Made by a program: the position numbers and the translations under genes. Under the pieces are notes generated by a model. It made no database searches. It saw nothing but the letters and a program-made list of their open reading frames with translations, and was not told the DNA's origin. Shown here piece by piece: positions 22,750 to 33,480 of a stretch of 64,000 nt of DNA. This DNA is from Nepenthes gracilis (Eukaryota; Streptophyta; Magnoliopsida; Caryophyllales; Nepenthaceae). Location: NCBI GenBank assembly GCA_033239525.1, contig BSYO01000009.1, positions 16,947,299-17,011,298 on the forward strand, written 5' to 3'. Positions within the stretch are counted from its first letter, which is position 1. Each line of letters opens with the position of its first letter.

Positions 22750-23452
22750 GGAAAGAAGAAGCGGCACACCGAGAATAACGTCATTAGTTTTAGTAATGAT
22801 GACTTTGAGCATGTAGTTTCTCCCCATGTAGACCTCCTAGTTGTATCCGTCATCGTTTGAGCGGTAGCATCAACTACCAGCAGAAATGAATATTCATTGA
22901 TAATAGAAGTTCGCGTGATTTACTTTACCTTGGTACGTTTTTTAAACTTGGTTTAAAAAAGAGTCAATTAAACCCTGCAAAAGGCCATTATACGGCCTTG
23001 ACAATGAACCAGTGCCTGTACAATGGACAATCCAATTAGAAGTGACCCTGGATACATACCCAAAAATGGCGAGTCAAACACTCACCTTCTTTGTGGTTGA
23101 CCTGCCCTCCATTTATAACACTATACTAGGCCGCTCGTGCCTAACAGCGTTCGGAGCCATCACTTCGATACCGTATCTCAAAATAAAATTTTCAACAACT
23201 TGTAGAGTAGGAAAAATACTGGGTGACCAAGTCACTGGACGAACATGTTGCAGGTCCCAAATCGCCCCACGTTGTAGCGCCAGATTGGCAAGAGAACTCG
23301 ATCACCGAGACGAAGCAACTTTACAGCAAGCGCAGTCCAGAGAGGCAACCGATCTAATCCCACTAAACCTGGAAGAGCCGAAAATGTGTGTACAGATTGG
23401 CGGCTCACTCACCGAAACACTGGACGATGAGTTGATCGCATTTTTACGGTAG
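22750..23452 (+). pseudogene. Retropepsin-like protease region of element 2
   Basis: Readable blocks: VISFSNDDFEHVVSPHVDLL, then IDNRSSRDLLYLG at 22896-22934, then PLYGLDNEPV, then LTFFVVDLPSIYNTILGRS. The catalytic D-S/N-G motif (22899-22907) reads D-N-R: the glycine codon GGA has become AGA, which should abolish activity. The segment to 23452 (IGGSLTETLDDELIAFLR) is the linker into RT. Confidence 0.75.
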
Positions 23453-23469
23453 AATGTCGACATCTTCGC

Positions 23470-24330
23470 ATGGACTCCCACAGACATGCCTGGGAGTTCT
23501 ATCAAAATAATGGTTTACAAGTTGGACCTCGATCCTGGCCGTAAGCCCATCAAGCAGAAGCAGAGAAACCACTCCATGGAAAAATCGATCGCCATCCAGG
23601 AAGAAGTAAAAAAGTTACTGGACGCCGACTTCATCAAGGAGGTCAGTACCCATTTTGGCTTTCTAACATCGTCCCAGTAAAGAAAAGTAACGAAAAATGA
23701 TGAATGTGCGTCGACTTTACCAACGTTAACAAAGCCTACCCAAAAGATAGCTTTCCCTTACCCCGGATCAACCTATTAGTAAACTCGACATCTAAACACG
23801 AACTGTTGAGCATCATGAATGCATAGTCGGGTTATAACCAGATCTGGATGATCTCAAAGGATGAAGAGTACACCTCGTTCATGAGGAACCAAGGCACTTA
23901 CTGTTACAAGATCATACATTTTGGTCTAAAGAACGCAGGCACCACTTACCAACGGCTTGTGAATAAGATGTTTGAAAAACCGATTGGCCGCAATATGGAG
24001 GTATACATCAACGATATGCTCGTCAAGATCAAAGACACCAATGACCATATTCGCGATTTGGTGAATCTTTCGAGGTACTCCGCACACATAATATGATGTT
24101 GAATCCAGCCAAGTGTGTCTTTGGAGTATCCTCAGAAAAATTCTTGGAATTTATCATTTACTGGCGAGAGATCGAGGCAAACCTAGAGAAGATTTAGGCT
24201 CTTGCAAATATGACACCTCCGCGGAACATCAAGGACGTCCAACGGCTAGCCAGATGACTGGCGACCTTGTCTTGCTTCTTAGCAAAGTTAGGTGACAAGT
24301 ATCAGTCTTTCTTTAAGGCATTGAGGGGAA
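23470..24330 (+). pseudogene. Reverse transcriptase of element 2
   Basis: Fingers/palm blocks are clear: MVYKLDLDPGRKPIKQKQR, then EEVKKLLDADFIKEV, then MCVDFTNVNKAYPKDSFPLP, then YKIIHFGLKNAGTTYQRLVN. The catalytic box at 24004-24015 reads Y-I-N-D instead of Y-V/I-D-D, the first Asp codon GAC having become AAC. There is a frameshift and tandem stops around 23670-23700. Confidence 0.83.
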
Positions 24331-24339
24331 TGAAAGCGA

Positions 24340-24840
24340 ATGGGTTCTAGTAGACGATGGAGTGCCAGACAACTTTCGATGAATTGAAGCAGTATCTGGC
24401 AAACCCACCGTTGCTAACATTACCCAAAGATGGAGAGGAGCTGTACCTCTACCTGGCAGTATCAGAGGTTGCCCTCAGCTCAGTTCTCGTACGCCAGCAC
24501 TTCGATACCCAGCGGCCGGTCTACTATATAAGCAAAACGTTGACCAGCTTAGAGACATGCTACCCACATGTGGAAAAGTTGGCCTTGGCATTTATCTTCT
24601 CTACCCAGAAGCTGAGACCTTACTTCCACGCTCATCGTATGATTGTTCTCACCGACCAACCTCTGAAGAGTATTCTCCAAAAATCTGAAGTTTCTAGGCG
24701 GCTAGTAAAGTGAGACATAGAATTGGAAGAGTTCGACATCGAATTTCGGTCCCGGCCTACCATTAAGGGGCAAGCTTTAGCCGATTTTATTGTCGAGACC
24801 ACGACACTAATTTTTGAGGAACAGCCCGTTGAAAACACAT
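24340..24840 (+). pseudogene. First RNase H domain of element 2
   Basis: ECQTTFDELKQYLANPPLLT, LYLYLAVSEVALSSVLVRQ, RPVYYISKTLTSLETCYPHV and IVLTDQPLKSILQKSE follow the normal Ty3/gypsy RNase H order. Directly after comes EFDIEFRSRPTIKGQALADF, the usual link to the second RNase H. One stop interrupts near 24713. Confidence 0.8.
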
Positions 24841-25306
24841 GAAGCACGAGGAATGGCCGGAATGGGTTCTCAACGTGGACGGATCGTCTACAAACTCAAG
24901 CAGTGAAGCCAGAGTAGTGCTCAAAATCCCAGATGGGTTCGAAATAAAGTATCGACTCCGACTCGACTTTCCGACAGCCAACAATGTTGCTGAATACAAA
25001 GCTCTGTTAGTTGGGTTAAGGCTGACTAAATAGTGCTCGGCTAGATGACTAACTGTTTACAGCGACTCTAAGTTGATCGTCAACCAGGTTAATGGCAGCT
25101 TCGAGGCATGTAGTCCTCAACTAGCTAAATACTTAGCCAAGATGAAGGAGTTCAACAAGAGATTTGGCAAGGTAACCCTTGTCCATGTCCCTAGAGCTGA
25201 AAACTGGAAGGCCGACCAACTTACCAGGGTGACGTCGGACGAAAACCCGAAACAATACTCGAGGAACATGCGGAAAATTCTTAGCGCTCCCAGCACGGAG
25301 GAATAG
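24839..25306 (+). pseudogene. Second, archaeal-type RNase H of element 2
   Basis: WVLNVDGSSTNSSSEARVVL, then NNVAEYKALLVGLRL, then YSDSKLIVNQVNGSFEA, then VPRAENWKADQLTRV. This W-x-L-x-V-D-G-S-S / N-x-A-E-Y / D-S / A-D pattern is the archaeal/plant-type RNase H that Tat elements carry in addition to the ordinary domain. One stop follows LRLTK (25031-25033). This domain is my main reason for the Tat assignment. Confidence 0.8.
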
Positions 25307-25399
25307 GATGCGATACAAATATCTGACACCGAAAGTTGGACGACGCCCTATCTGAGGTACCTGACAGATGGAGCACTAACAAACGACGCGGATGAGACA

Positions 25400-26566
25400 A
25401 AGTGGTCAAGAAGACGGTCGACTATCATATCATGGTCAATGTAAGGTTATATTGTCGTGGCTACTCGATCCCTTACCTCAGGTGCTTAACCCCTGAGGAG
25501 GCCGATTACACTCTTAGCAAAATCCACCTTGGGATCTGCAGGTTGCACATCGGCGGGCAGAATTGGCATTCAAAATCATACGCCAGGGGTATTACTGGCC
25601 AAAGATGAAGAAAGACGCCCTCAACTTTGCAAAGAAGTGTGAAAATTACCGACTCCACGGCAATCTTCTCCATCAGCCGTCCATTGAATTGAGGGCTCTT
25701 CAAACTCCTTGGCCCTTCGCACAATGGAACTTTGATATTCTTGACCGTTTTCCATTGCTACCCAGGCAAATGAAGTTTATTATAGCCGGCATCGACTAAT
25801 TCACTAAATGAGTTGAAGTCGTCCCACTAGCAAAGATCACAAAGCACAATGCTCTGGAATTCATCTACCAAAGCATTGTCAGCAGATTTGGCATTTTTGA
25901 GGTTATCGTTACTAATAATGAAACCTAATTCTCTGAAAAATGTTTCACTAAGTATAGCACCAATCTAGGTATTGAATTGGTTTACACTTCGGTGGCATAC
26001 CCACAAGCCAACGGACAGGTGGAGGTCACAAACCGTACGCTACTCCACGAACTGAAGACCAAGCTGGAAGTGGAGGGGGGACCTAGGTCAACGAACTGCC
26101 ATCCATCTTGTGGTCTTACCGAACAACTCCTAAGGAACCAACTCGCGAGATGCCTTTCAGCCTGTGCTACGGGACTGAGGCGGTAATTCCAATCAAAATT
26201 GGGTTTCCGAGTCTTAGGGTTGAGTCTTTTGACCCATAGGGTAACTCCCAAAAAATTTAAAAATATCTAGACTTGTCGGAAGAAACCCGTGATACCGTCA
26301 GGCTGCAAACGGCAGCCTACCAACAACAGGTTGTGCGCTATTACAACAAGAAGGTTAAAGTGCGACACTTCAAGGTCGGAGACCTAGTCTTACGAAGCAT
26401 CGAGACTACAGACAAGATTGTCAACCGGAATAAACTATTCTCGAATTGGGAGGGTCCCTTCCTAGTCTCTGCCGTCATGCAAAACGGAGCGTACAAACTC
26501 TGGACCCAGAACAGCAAATTGGTTCCTCGGATGTGGAACACGATCCACCTCAAGTGTTACTTTTAG
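25400..26566 (+). pseudogene. Integrase of element 2
   Basis: A degenerate HHCC part (YTLSKIHLGICRLHIGG, then GYYWPKMKKDALNFAKKC) is followed by the core: WNFDILDRF keeps the first Asp. The second Asp block reads V-T-N-N-E-T-stop (25908-25928) where T-D-N-G-T-Q is expected, a D to N, G to E and Q to stop set. The third block GQVEVTNRTLLHELK is kept. The C-terminal part YNKKVKVRHFKVGDLVLRS, then NWEGPFLVSAVMQNGAYKL, then WNTIHLKCYF ends pol at a TAG (26564-26566). Confidence 0.83.
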
Positions 26567-26750
26567 TAAAGGCACAGGTAAGTCAACCATACGCATGCAT
26601 GTAGGAACACTTGGCATGTTATATTTCTTATATCACCTCACTATAGATTCCTTTGCCTTCCATTTCCATATGCATGTTTATATCTGTTTGTAGGTTTACA
26701 TGACCTAGACCGCCCTAAGTCGGAAAGGTGTTCACCCTCTCGTAAATAAA

Positions 26751-26949
26751 CTCTAGTATCTAGGTGATCTACGAGCAGTCGTAACTAAACTCTGGTCATT
26801 CAGGTAACTCATAAACGGTCGTAACTAAACCATGGTCATCCATGTGACCCACGAGCGATCGTAATAAAATCCAGGTCATCCAGGCAGCCTACTAACAGTC
26901 GGACTATACCTTGGTCGTTCAAGTGGCCCATTCGCAGTCTTAGAGGGCT
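26751..26949 (+). repeat. 40-bp minisatellite, five units, after integrase
   Basis: Units start at 26751, 26790, 26830, 26870 and 26910 and follow CTCTGGTCATTCAGGT, then ACTCATAAACGGTCG, then TAACTAAA. They diverge strongly but keep the 39-40 base period. The array lies about 190 bases past the pol stop codon. Confidence 0.8.
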
Positions 26950-28879
26950 CAATCAACACACGCCACAACCTCTTTCGCTAGGAGCGAACGTGATCAGTCA
27001 ACGATAATCGTCAGGAGCAAAGGCTCTCCATCCAAAAGTCGGCCACCCCAATTCATGCTAGGGCAACACCGCCAAGCCACTACTCATGTAAGAACATAGA
27101 AAGGGCTTGACTTAACGTCAGGATATACCTTGTGTCTGCTCCAGAGAGTATAACGAACCTCTAAAGCAGCACTGACCGGCCAACTTGGGTACAATACGCC
27201 AAGTCAGCCGACCCATGAAACGATATGCAGGTCGAGAAACAAAAAATAGGAACAAAAAGTGAAACAAAGAAGGCGAAAGCTGCCAGAACGAAACGGTGCA
27301 TCAGAGTACTATTCATTAATATATCATCATAACACAGAGCATGTACAACGTTTTTCATAGTCTCTCACGAAAAGAAAAGGGATCCAAGAGACTTCAGACG
27401 GTGCTGAGATATCATGACTCACCATGGCAGCTCCCTAAGGCTAACAAACCTCCTCATGAGTCACGTCGAGACCTCCGACCGCGAGCATTGGAGTACCACA
27501 CTAAGTCAGATCTTTGCGTGGAACCGGCAGTATGCGAATCCAAGAATCCGATGAGGAAATGAGGATCCACCAGGGTGGTGAGCCTGTGGTTGAGGCAGAT
27601 TCCCTCCTGAAACCGCTCCTCCAGAACAGGTGCCACATCTTCAAGACGAAGCCTCGTCCTCAGCTCACCCTCAAGCGCCTCGATTCGCCCCAAGTCCCAT
27701 TGGTGCGCTTCCGAATCTTCTCACCCGTCATTGTTAAAGATCGGCCCAGACAAATGGAGCGCTCCCTCTCCTGAGTCACCTCATCCTCCTTCGAGGATGA
27801 AATCTCAACCACGTCACCCGCACCTCGTGAGGCTGACAAACAAAAGGGTGTTAGCAGAGGGAAATACAATCCGTCGCAATGAAAATCCTAAGGGAAAACG
27901 ACAAAGGAAATACCTGGCGAGAAGGTCTAGGACGATCGGTGCAGGCGGCACAAAGGGCTACGAAAAGCTCTCAGAGGATAACTAGCTAGAGGAGGAACCA
28001 TGGGAAGGAGCAGGCGTGTCTTCTGGTCATCATGGAAAAGGGTGAATTAATTATAGCAATGGAAAAGAAGGAAGAGGAAAAATGGCTATGGAACAAGACT
28101 CGAAAGGGAGAACTGCTAGGAAAATCCTCATAACCCTAGCTAATTTATAAATTAGATTCCCCACCTAAAACGAGCAGCGTGCGAATCAAAGGGTCGCATC
28201 GTTTTAAATCAAGTCGTCTTGGAACCCAGTGACGCTTGCATCACAGATCTATGATGGCAGCCTGAACGTCACAGCAGCAACCCTTAACCCGTGAAAGAGT
28301 AAAGGACATAGCAAAGACTCGGGTAAAGGCGGACGGCATTCCATGGGCAAGTTGGATGCCAAAAAGGCTCGCCGCCAAAATGCTAGCCGCCAACAGTTGA
28401 CCTCCTGAGCCCGTGTTTCGGAAACGCCATCAAGACCATAATCACAAACGGAGAGCGAGTCCCATCCGGCGACGGGATCCTCTCTAATAATTCCGTAAGG
28501 TTTAGTCTCATTTGCAAGAATGACCCAACAAGGACGGACGACTAACTTACTCATGACTCACTAAGTTGGCTGAAAAAGACAACGACTAATGCGAGAATGG
28601 AGAATATTAGTAAAACATCCATTTTATTGATAAAAATCTATACAATTACAATAAGTAAAAAAAACAAAACCATAGAGGAGCAGGGCCTCCAGGAGTGGAA
28701 GGTGGCTGTCCCACGAGGCTCTCTCGATGTTGGACGGAACGGTTTGCAGGGGTCAAGGAGTTTCACGGAAAGATGGGGTCAACCAGCCATGTTATATGCC
28801 GGCAAAGGTAGACCCCCTCCCATAACCGCACCGTCAGCATCTCGGAAACCTCGTGGGGGCGTATGCGACTAGACAACTC
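26950..28879. other. 3' tail of element 2 without firm coding
   Basis: Between the 40-bp array and the antisense region there are only short frames on both strands. A minus-strand stretch at 27869-27454 (SSSKEDEVTQERERSICLG in one frame, then MGRIEALEGELRTRLRLEDV in another) looks charged and helical but belongs to no family I recognise. Confidence 0.4.
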
Positions 28880-30710
28880 ATTCTCTAAGGATGGCATCTA
28901 CTCCGTGAATTGGTCAATATGCCTCATAGCACCGTCCCTCTCCTCCGTCAGTAAGACATTCTCCTCCATCAATCTCGGTGACCTGATCCTCCAAATTAGC
29001 CACTATAGCCCTTGTAAACAGAGTGTTCTCATCTTTTAATCTCGCGTTCTCCACCTCCAAGCCTGAAATTATAGATTGCAGGGTGGCTGCCTCCTCCTGA
29101 TGCCTAGCTCTTTATAGCTCCAACTCCTCCTCAAACTAGGCTATCTCCTTGTCTCGGTCGATGAGGGCCAAGTCCCGTTGGTGCAGTGCCTTGATAATTG
29201 CCTTGCCAACTTTCTCCTCCTGCAAAGGCCCCCACGTGTCAAATGACAATAACGGAGAAGAATGGGAGAGGCAGAGCAACGAAAGCTTACCAGCCAGATT
29301 CTATGCCCTGGCCTCACAGCCTGCCGCGAGACTTGGACTTTGGGGACGATGGACTAAACCGAGCGGCCTCTTGATCGGTGCTAGCAGCAGCCTCCATCAC
29401 ACATTCCACCAGAAGCTCAGCCATCGAGTCTTCCGACTCACCGACTCTCCGCCAGCTAGCTCCTCTGCCACCATAGGCTGCTCAAAAATCAACTCGGAAA
29501 GCTTAGCTGGCAGCTCAATAACTGACAAGACAATGACTGGCTCAATAATCGGCCCAGGTGGCAGGTCAGCCACTGGCTGATCAGCCAACTCTAGTGGCTA
29601 CGATTGCAGCTCGTCGGCTGGCTCCGGACTCCGCTAGCAACTTGGGGACTTCCTCCTCCGTTTCAGCCAACAACTCAATATTCGGCTCAGGTTGTGGCTC
29701 AGTAACCAGCTCTAGCGTCTCAGGTTGCGGCTCAGGAACCAACTCAGCTCAAGTTGTGGCGCCAACGTCGGGGCCATTTACACCAAAATCACAGAGTTTT
29801 CCACTCCACCGTGCCAAATGGCCTCAAATCCATCAAAAGCCATTTCCACTCCTGAGTGGACACCCGCTCTAGAAAACAGCCAGCAGCTACGTAATTTGTC
29901 CCAGAGGATGACGAAAAAGGATCCAAAACTGCAGTCCTCTTTTGCCTTGAACTAAGGGGAGCAGTAACAGGGGAGGACACACCGAAAATCATAACTCCGG
30001 CTTTCCTTTTTCCCTAGAAGCCTCCGATAATGGCGGCCTGAACTTCTGAACGGGAGACGGAAGATCCCAATTGACTTTCTTTGTCTCCTCCTGAGAAACC
30101 AGATGGTCTCTCCTAAATTCCCCAGAATGCTTTCTCACAAGTTTCAACGCCTTTTTCATAGCATCAATCTCCGTCTTCTCTGGCATTCTAGTAAACTCCT
30201 TTGGAACCTTGCCCAATTCGCTGGACAAGTGCCACGACTCCGCAACATGGACAAAGAAGAAGTGATCCTTCCATTTTTTTAGCAAATCATAAATGGCGCT
30301 GCTGTGGGAAGGTCCCTTGGAGCCAGATAAATCAAGTCAACGCTCTTAGTAAATTAAAACATCATTCTCACGGTGTTGGTCGTCAATATCCGAGAGTGAT
30401 GACGCATAAAAATGCACTTGGAACAGAGATATTGCACGATGTTGGTGTGAAGCCGTGCGATGGGTACCTGGAGAGCAACAAGGATATCAAGCAGCTCTTG
30501 AGGGATTGGAAGATGGAGCCAACTCCTCAAATGGACCTCGTATATAGCAATGTAACCCTCAGGAGGGGAACAGGCTCTATCCTCCTTGCTAGGGACCCTG
30601 AAAGCAATCTCATTGGGGATGTTGTACTCAACGTACAACTCCTTCACATCACTCGCGCTAAGAATGGAGGCAAACTGAGAAGCCATAGAAGCGAAGGAGA
30701 AAAAGGACAC
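28880..30710 (-). pseudogene. Antisense reading region with plant gypsy-type transposase domain
   Basis: Encoded opposite to pol. The N-terminal part (30710-30354) reads LYVEYNIPNEIAFRVPSKED, then SPPEGYIAIYEVHLRSWL, then LPIPQELLDILVALQVP, then ARLHTNIVQYLCSK. After a frame break, KKWKDHFFFVHVAESWHLS follows (30285-30229). These blocks match the 'putative gypsy type transposon' domain (Transposase_28) found in many plant genomes. Downstream are an acidic/Pro-rich stretch (about 29990-29400) and a charged helical segment near 29220-28960 (REKEIA-like; EEELELYRARHQEEAATLQ). Stops and frameshifts occur throughout. Function of this protein family is not known to me; it is not a demonstrated transposase. 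Confidence 0.6.
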
Positions 30711-31003
30711 ATTTAGAATTTTGCATGAAGAAGAAAATTAAAGCAAGCATGGGAAGTTTGATATACAACAGACGGAATGCTTAAAAGCATGCGAACAGCA
30801 GAAAAAGGGAAAATTCGTCTCGTAAAGGTATGCCCATCATTATTGGCACGTGTCACTCCCTAAAAGGGCGTCGGCGATTCAGATCCCCTGGCGCATTAAT
30901 TGCCGAGATCACAAACCCCCTGTGTTCGGACACGTGACCCACTTTTGAACTGACAGTCAAGCAACGTGATGGCGCATCCCTTCAAACTCCCACAATTCTC
31001 TGG

Positions 31004-31297
31004 ATTTCATCCTAGACGGTCAATGAATCCCAATTTCATCCTAGACAGTCAATGGATCTGGTCAACTCTTCCTTCACAAGTTCTCCGGTTTTGATCCTAA
31101 ATGGTCAATCAATCCGGTCAACTCCTTCACAAGTTCTCCGAATTTCATCCTAGATAGTCAATGGATCCAATCAACTCCTCCTTTACAAGTTCTCCGGATT
31201 TCATCCTAGACGGTCAATAGATTTTGTCAACTCCTCCTCGCAAGTTCTCCAAATTTCATTCTAAACGGTCGAGGGTTCCGGCCAACGCTTTCTTCCC
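31004..31297 (+). repeat. 53-56-bp minisatellite just before the 3' LTR of element 2
   Basis: ATTTCATCCTAGACGGTCAA starts units at 31004 (truncated, 29 bp), 31033, 31089, 31142, 31198 and 31253 (partial). Full units run on to CAAGTTCTCCGG. The array ends about 90 bases before the 3' LTR. Confidence 0.88.
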
Positions 31298-31387
31298 CAT
31301 AGCAGCAGATCTTGGCAGATATCAAGTCACGTGACCCACCATGAACATGTTGGAGGTTAGAATTCAAACTACCAACATTGGGGCTAG

Positions 31388-32408
31388 TGATAGGTACGCC
31401 AAGAATGGGCTGACTCAAAAAGGAGTGACGGCCCAGAACCACCAAGGCCATTTTACACCATGACGGCCAATGCCCTGCGTTGACCGGTTGAAAGCCAAAA
31501 AAGACAAAAAAGTCAGGATGGACAACTTGAATGGTCAACTTTCAAGACGGTCAACGATTTTGTTGGTCAAAATCTTGACTACTTGAAAACCAAGCTCAAT
31601 ATGGCCCAAGCCCAACTTGGCCCACATGATCGACAACGGTCTTCTCTCCTAATTTTGCACTCCCTAGAAAAAAGGTAATCTCCATGGTAACGGTCACCAG
31701 CAGATTCAATACACACCCCATGAGGAAAGCACCGAATTCTCTACCTTGTCTACTATAAATCCTAATAGTTAAAAAATACAGAAGGAAAGCAATCCTCCCA
31801 GGGAACCGTTACCGCCATTAACGCCAACACCAGGAAAGCAAGCTTGTCCAGTAGAATATTGGAATCAAGCACTCTTGCCTACGGAATAAGGCCCAGCCTC
31901 TCAACTATAAGAAGGCCATGGAGTCAAGACTCCAAGACACGCCTTCTTTTAGTAAGCAAAACGCTCTCATACCTACTTTAATTGCTCTCACGCTTACGTT
32001 TCTTTTTTTCTAAGGAATTCCTTAGAGCTCACACAGCGTCCTCTCAAGCTCTCACGCCTACAGGACGTCCACGCTCTCCTTCACCCCTGTGGCCACAATT
32101 CTCAGGAACCCTGGAGCAGCGATCAATGTTCCTCACGGGCAACATTAACCATTCTCAATGAGAGCCAAATCGTCACCACAAACACTCTCTGTCTTTCTCC
32201 TCATTTTTTTCTCTTTTCCTTACCTTCTCGATTCTTGAAAGGTTGTTTTACTGATTTGAGCATCGAAATATTTTCAGTGAGACAGTATCCCGTCGACATC
32301 TAACCTCTTATTTGTCTTAGTGGTGTGCAGGATTCAGATTATGCGGACGAAGTCGGATTTAACTACCAACGTGACCCGAACCTGTTCGAAGTTTGATTCC
32401 AGGATGCA
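31388..32408 (+). repeat. 3' LTR of element 2
   Basis: Aligns over its full length with 19993-21012. Shared landmarks include TGCGTTGACCGGTTGAAAGC, CTAATTTTGCACTC and the U5-proximal TGATTTGAGCATCGAAATAT near 32254. It has ACTATAAG (31904-31911) where the 5' copy has ATTACAAG, a possible TATA position. Confidence 0.9.
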
Positions 32409-33480
32409 TAAGTGCCTATTTTAGACTTTTTATCCAAATTTCTTTTACTTAATTTAGGGATGATATGGTAAATTTTCATTAGTTAAAGATTCTTCACCAC
32501 ATTAACGTTGTGCTAATATTGTAATATGCCAAGTCCCTATTCAATTTATTTTGGATAAAATTATTATTTTGAATAATTTACATGTGATAAAATTTTAAAA
32601 AATATTTGGATCAATTGGGCTAATACTCGAGACGTGCTAGTGCTAGCGTTTGAGCGCCTATTAGATTATAAAAAAATAATAATACATACATACATACATT
32701 AATAAATAAAGAAGATATTAAGGGGGCAATCGGCATGCAATAGAAGGAAAGAGAAAAAGAAAGAAAAGAAAATAAAAATGAAAGAAAGAGCAGATGAAGA
32801 AGAAGGAGAAGAGAGTGCAGTAGTGAGGTGACGTTGGCGTCGCTACCATCATCGGTCAAGAAACGTGGAAGTTTGAGTGGAGAAAGGAAATTGTAAGCCA
32901 AAGGGGAAGCCACTGCCATTGTCGAAGGACATACATGAAATTGAGGTAAGCAAGTCATTTATTTCTCTTTATTGATATTGATCTTTACTTGCATGTGCCA
33001 ATTTTGAGAAAAATTGGCCGAATTTGGTTTATGGGTATTCGAGGGCTCGTGCTAAGGCAGAGTAGAGGGGAAGAAGGAAAAATTGGAGGAAAAGAAGAGG
33101 GGGAGAGCGGCACGCGGGAGAAGAGGAGAGGCTGTAGGTGAAGACAGAGTAGGAGTTGGGGGGAGCTAGCTCGAAGGACTAGAGGAGGGCGCATGGGTCG
33201 AAGCAAGACCAAGTCTCCCTCACTAGAGGTATCTTCGCCAACCACTACCAAAAACCACTTCAAAGCTATTGTTGTCGTGGCCAGCACTGTCATCACTCGT
33301 GCTGGATCACCGTCGGAAGAAAAAAAACTAGACACCCGGTAGAGAGAGGGAGTTGTGGCTGAGAGAGACAAATGAGAGGCAGAGGCTCATGAAGTGTGCG
33401 TGATAGAGGAGAGAGAAAAGCTCCGCTTGGGTATCTCGGAGTATCATTTTGACAAATCTATTTGGTATGAGGTCGAGACA
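32409..33480. other. Purine-rich block, no firm gene
   Basis: From about 32720 to 33420 the plus strand is rich in GA and GGA runs. Reading frames on the minus strand here (for example 33371-32985) are Leu/Ser/Pro-rich products of that bias with no recognisable domain. The block resembles the GA-rich part of some plant LTRs, but I found no second copy, so its origin is open. Confidence 0.4.

Larger units (their letters stand above)
19993..32408 (+). mobile_element. Element 2: 12.4-kb Tat-type Ty3/gypsy retrotransposon, broken
   Basis: LTRs of about 1020 bp open TGATGGATACGCC and TGATAGGTACGCC and end in GCA. By eye they are roughly 85-90% identical, so this is the youngest paired-LTR copy here. 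Internal order on the plus strand: gag, protease, RT, RNase H, a second archaeal-type RNase H, integrase. The second RNase H marks the Tat branch of plant Ty3/gypsy elements. A 4.8-kb tail between integrase and the 3' LTR holds two minisatellites and an antisense reading region. The 3' LTR is preceded by TTGGGGCTAG. All domains carry stops or active-site changes. No target duplication is obvious. Confidence 0.9.

Noticed and set aside
19993..32408. Element 2 as an active autonomous retrotransposon
   Set aside because: Stops and frameshifts in every domain, altered protease, RT and integrase active sites, and diverged LTRs rule this out for this copy.
32985..33371. 128-residue minus-strand frame as a gene
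   Set aside because: Leu/Ser/Pro-rich product of a purine-rich strand; no domain, no splice or promoter context.
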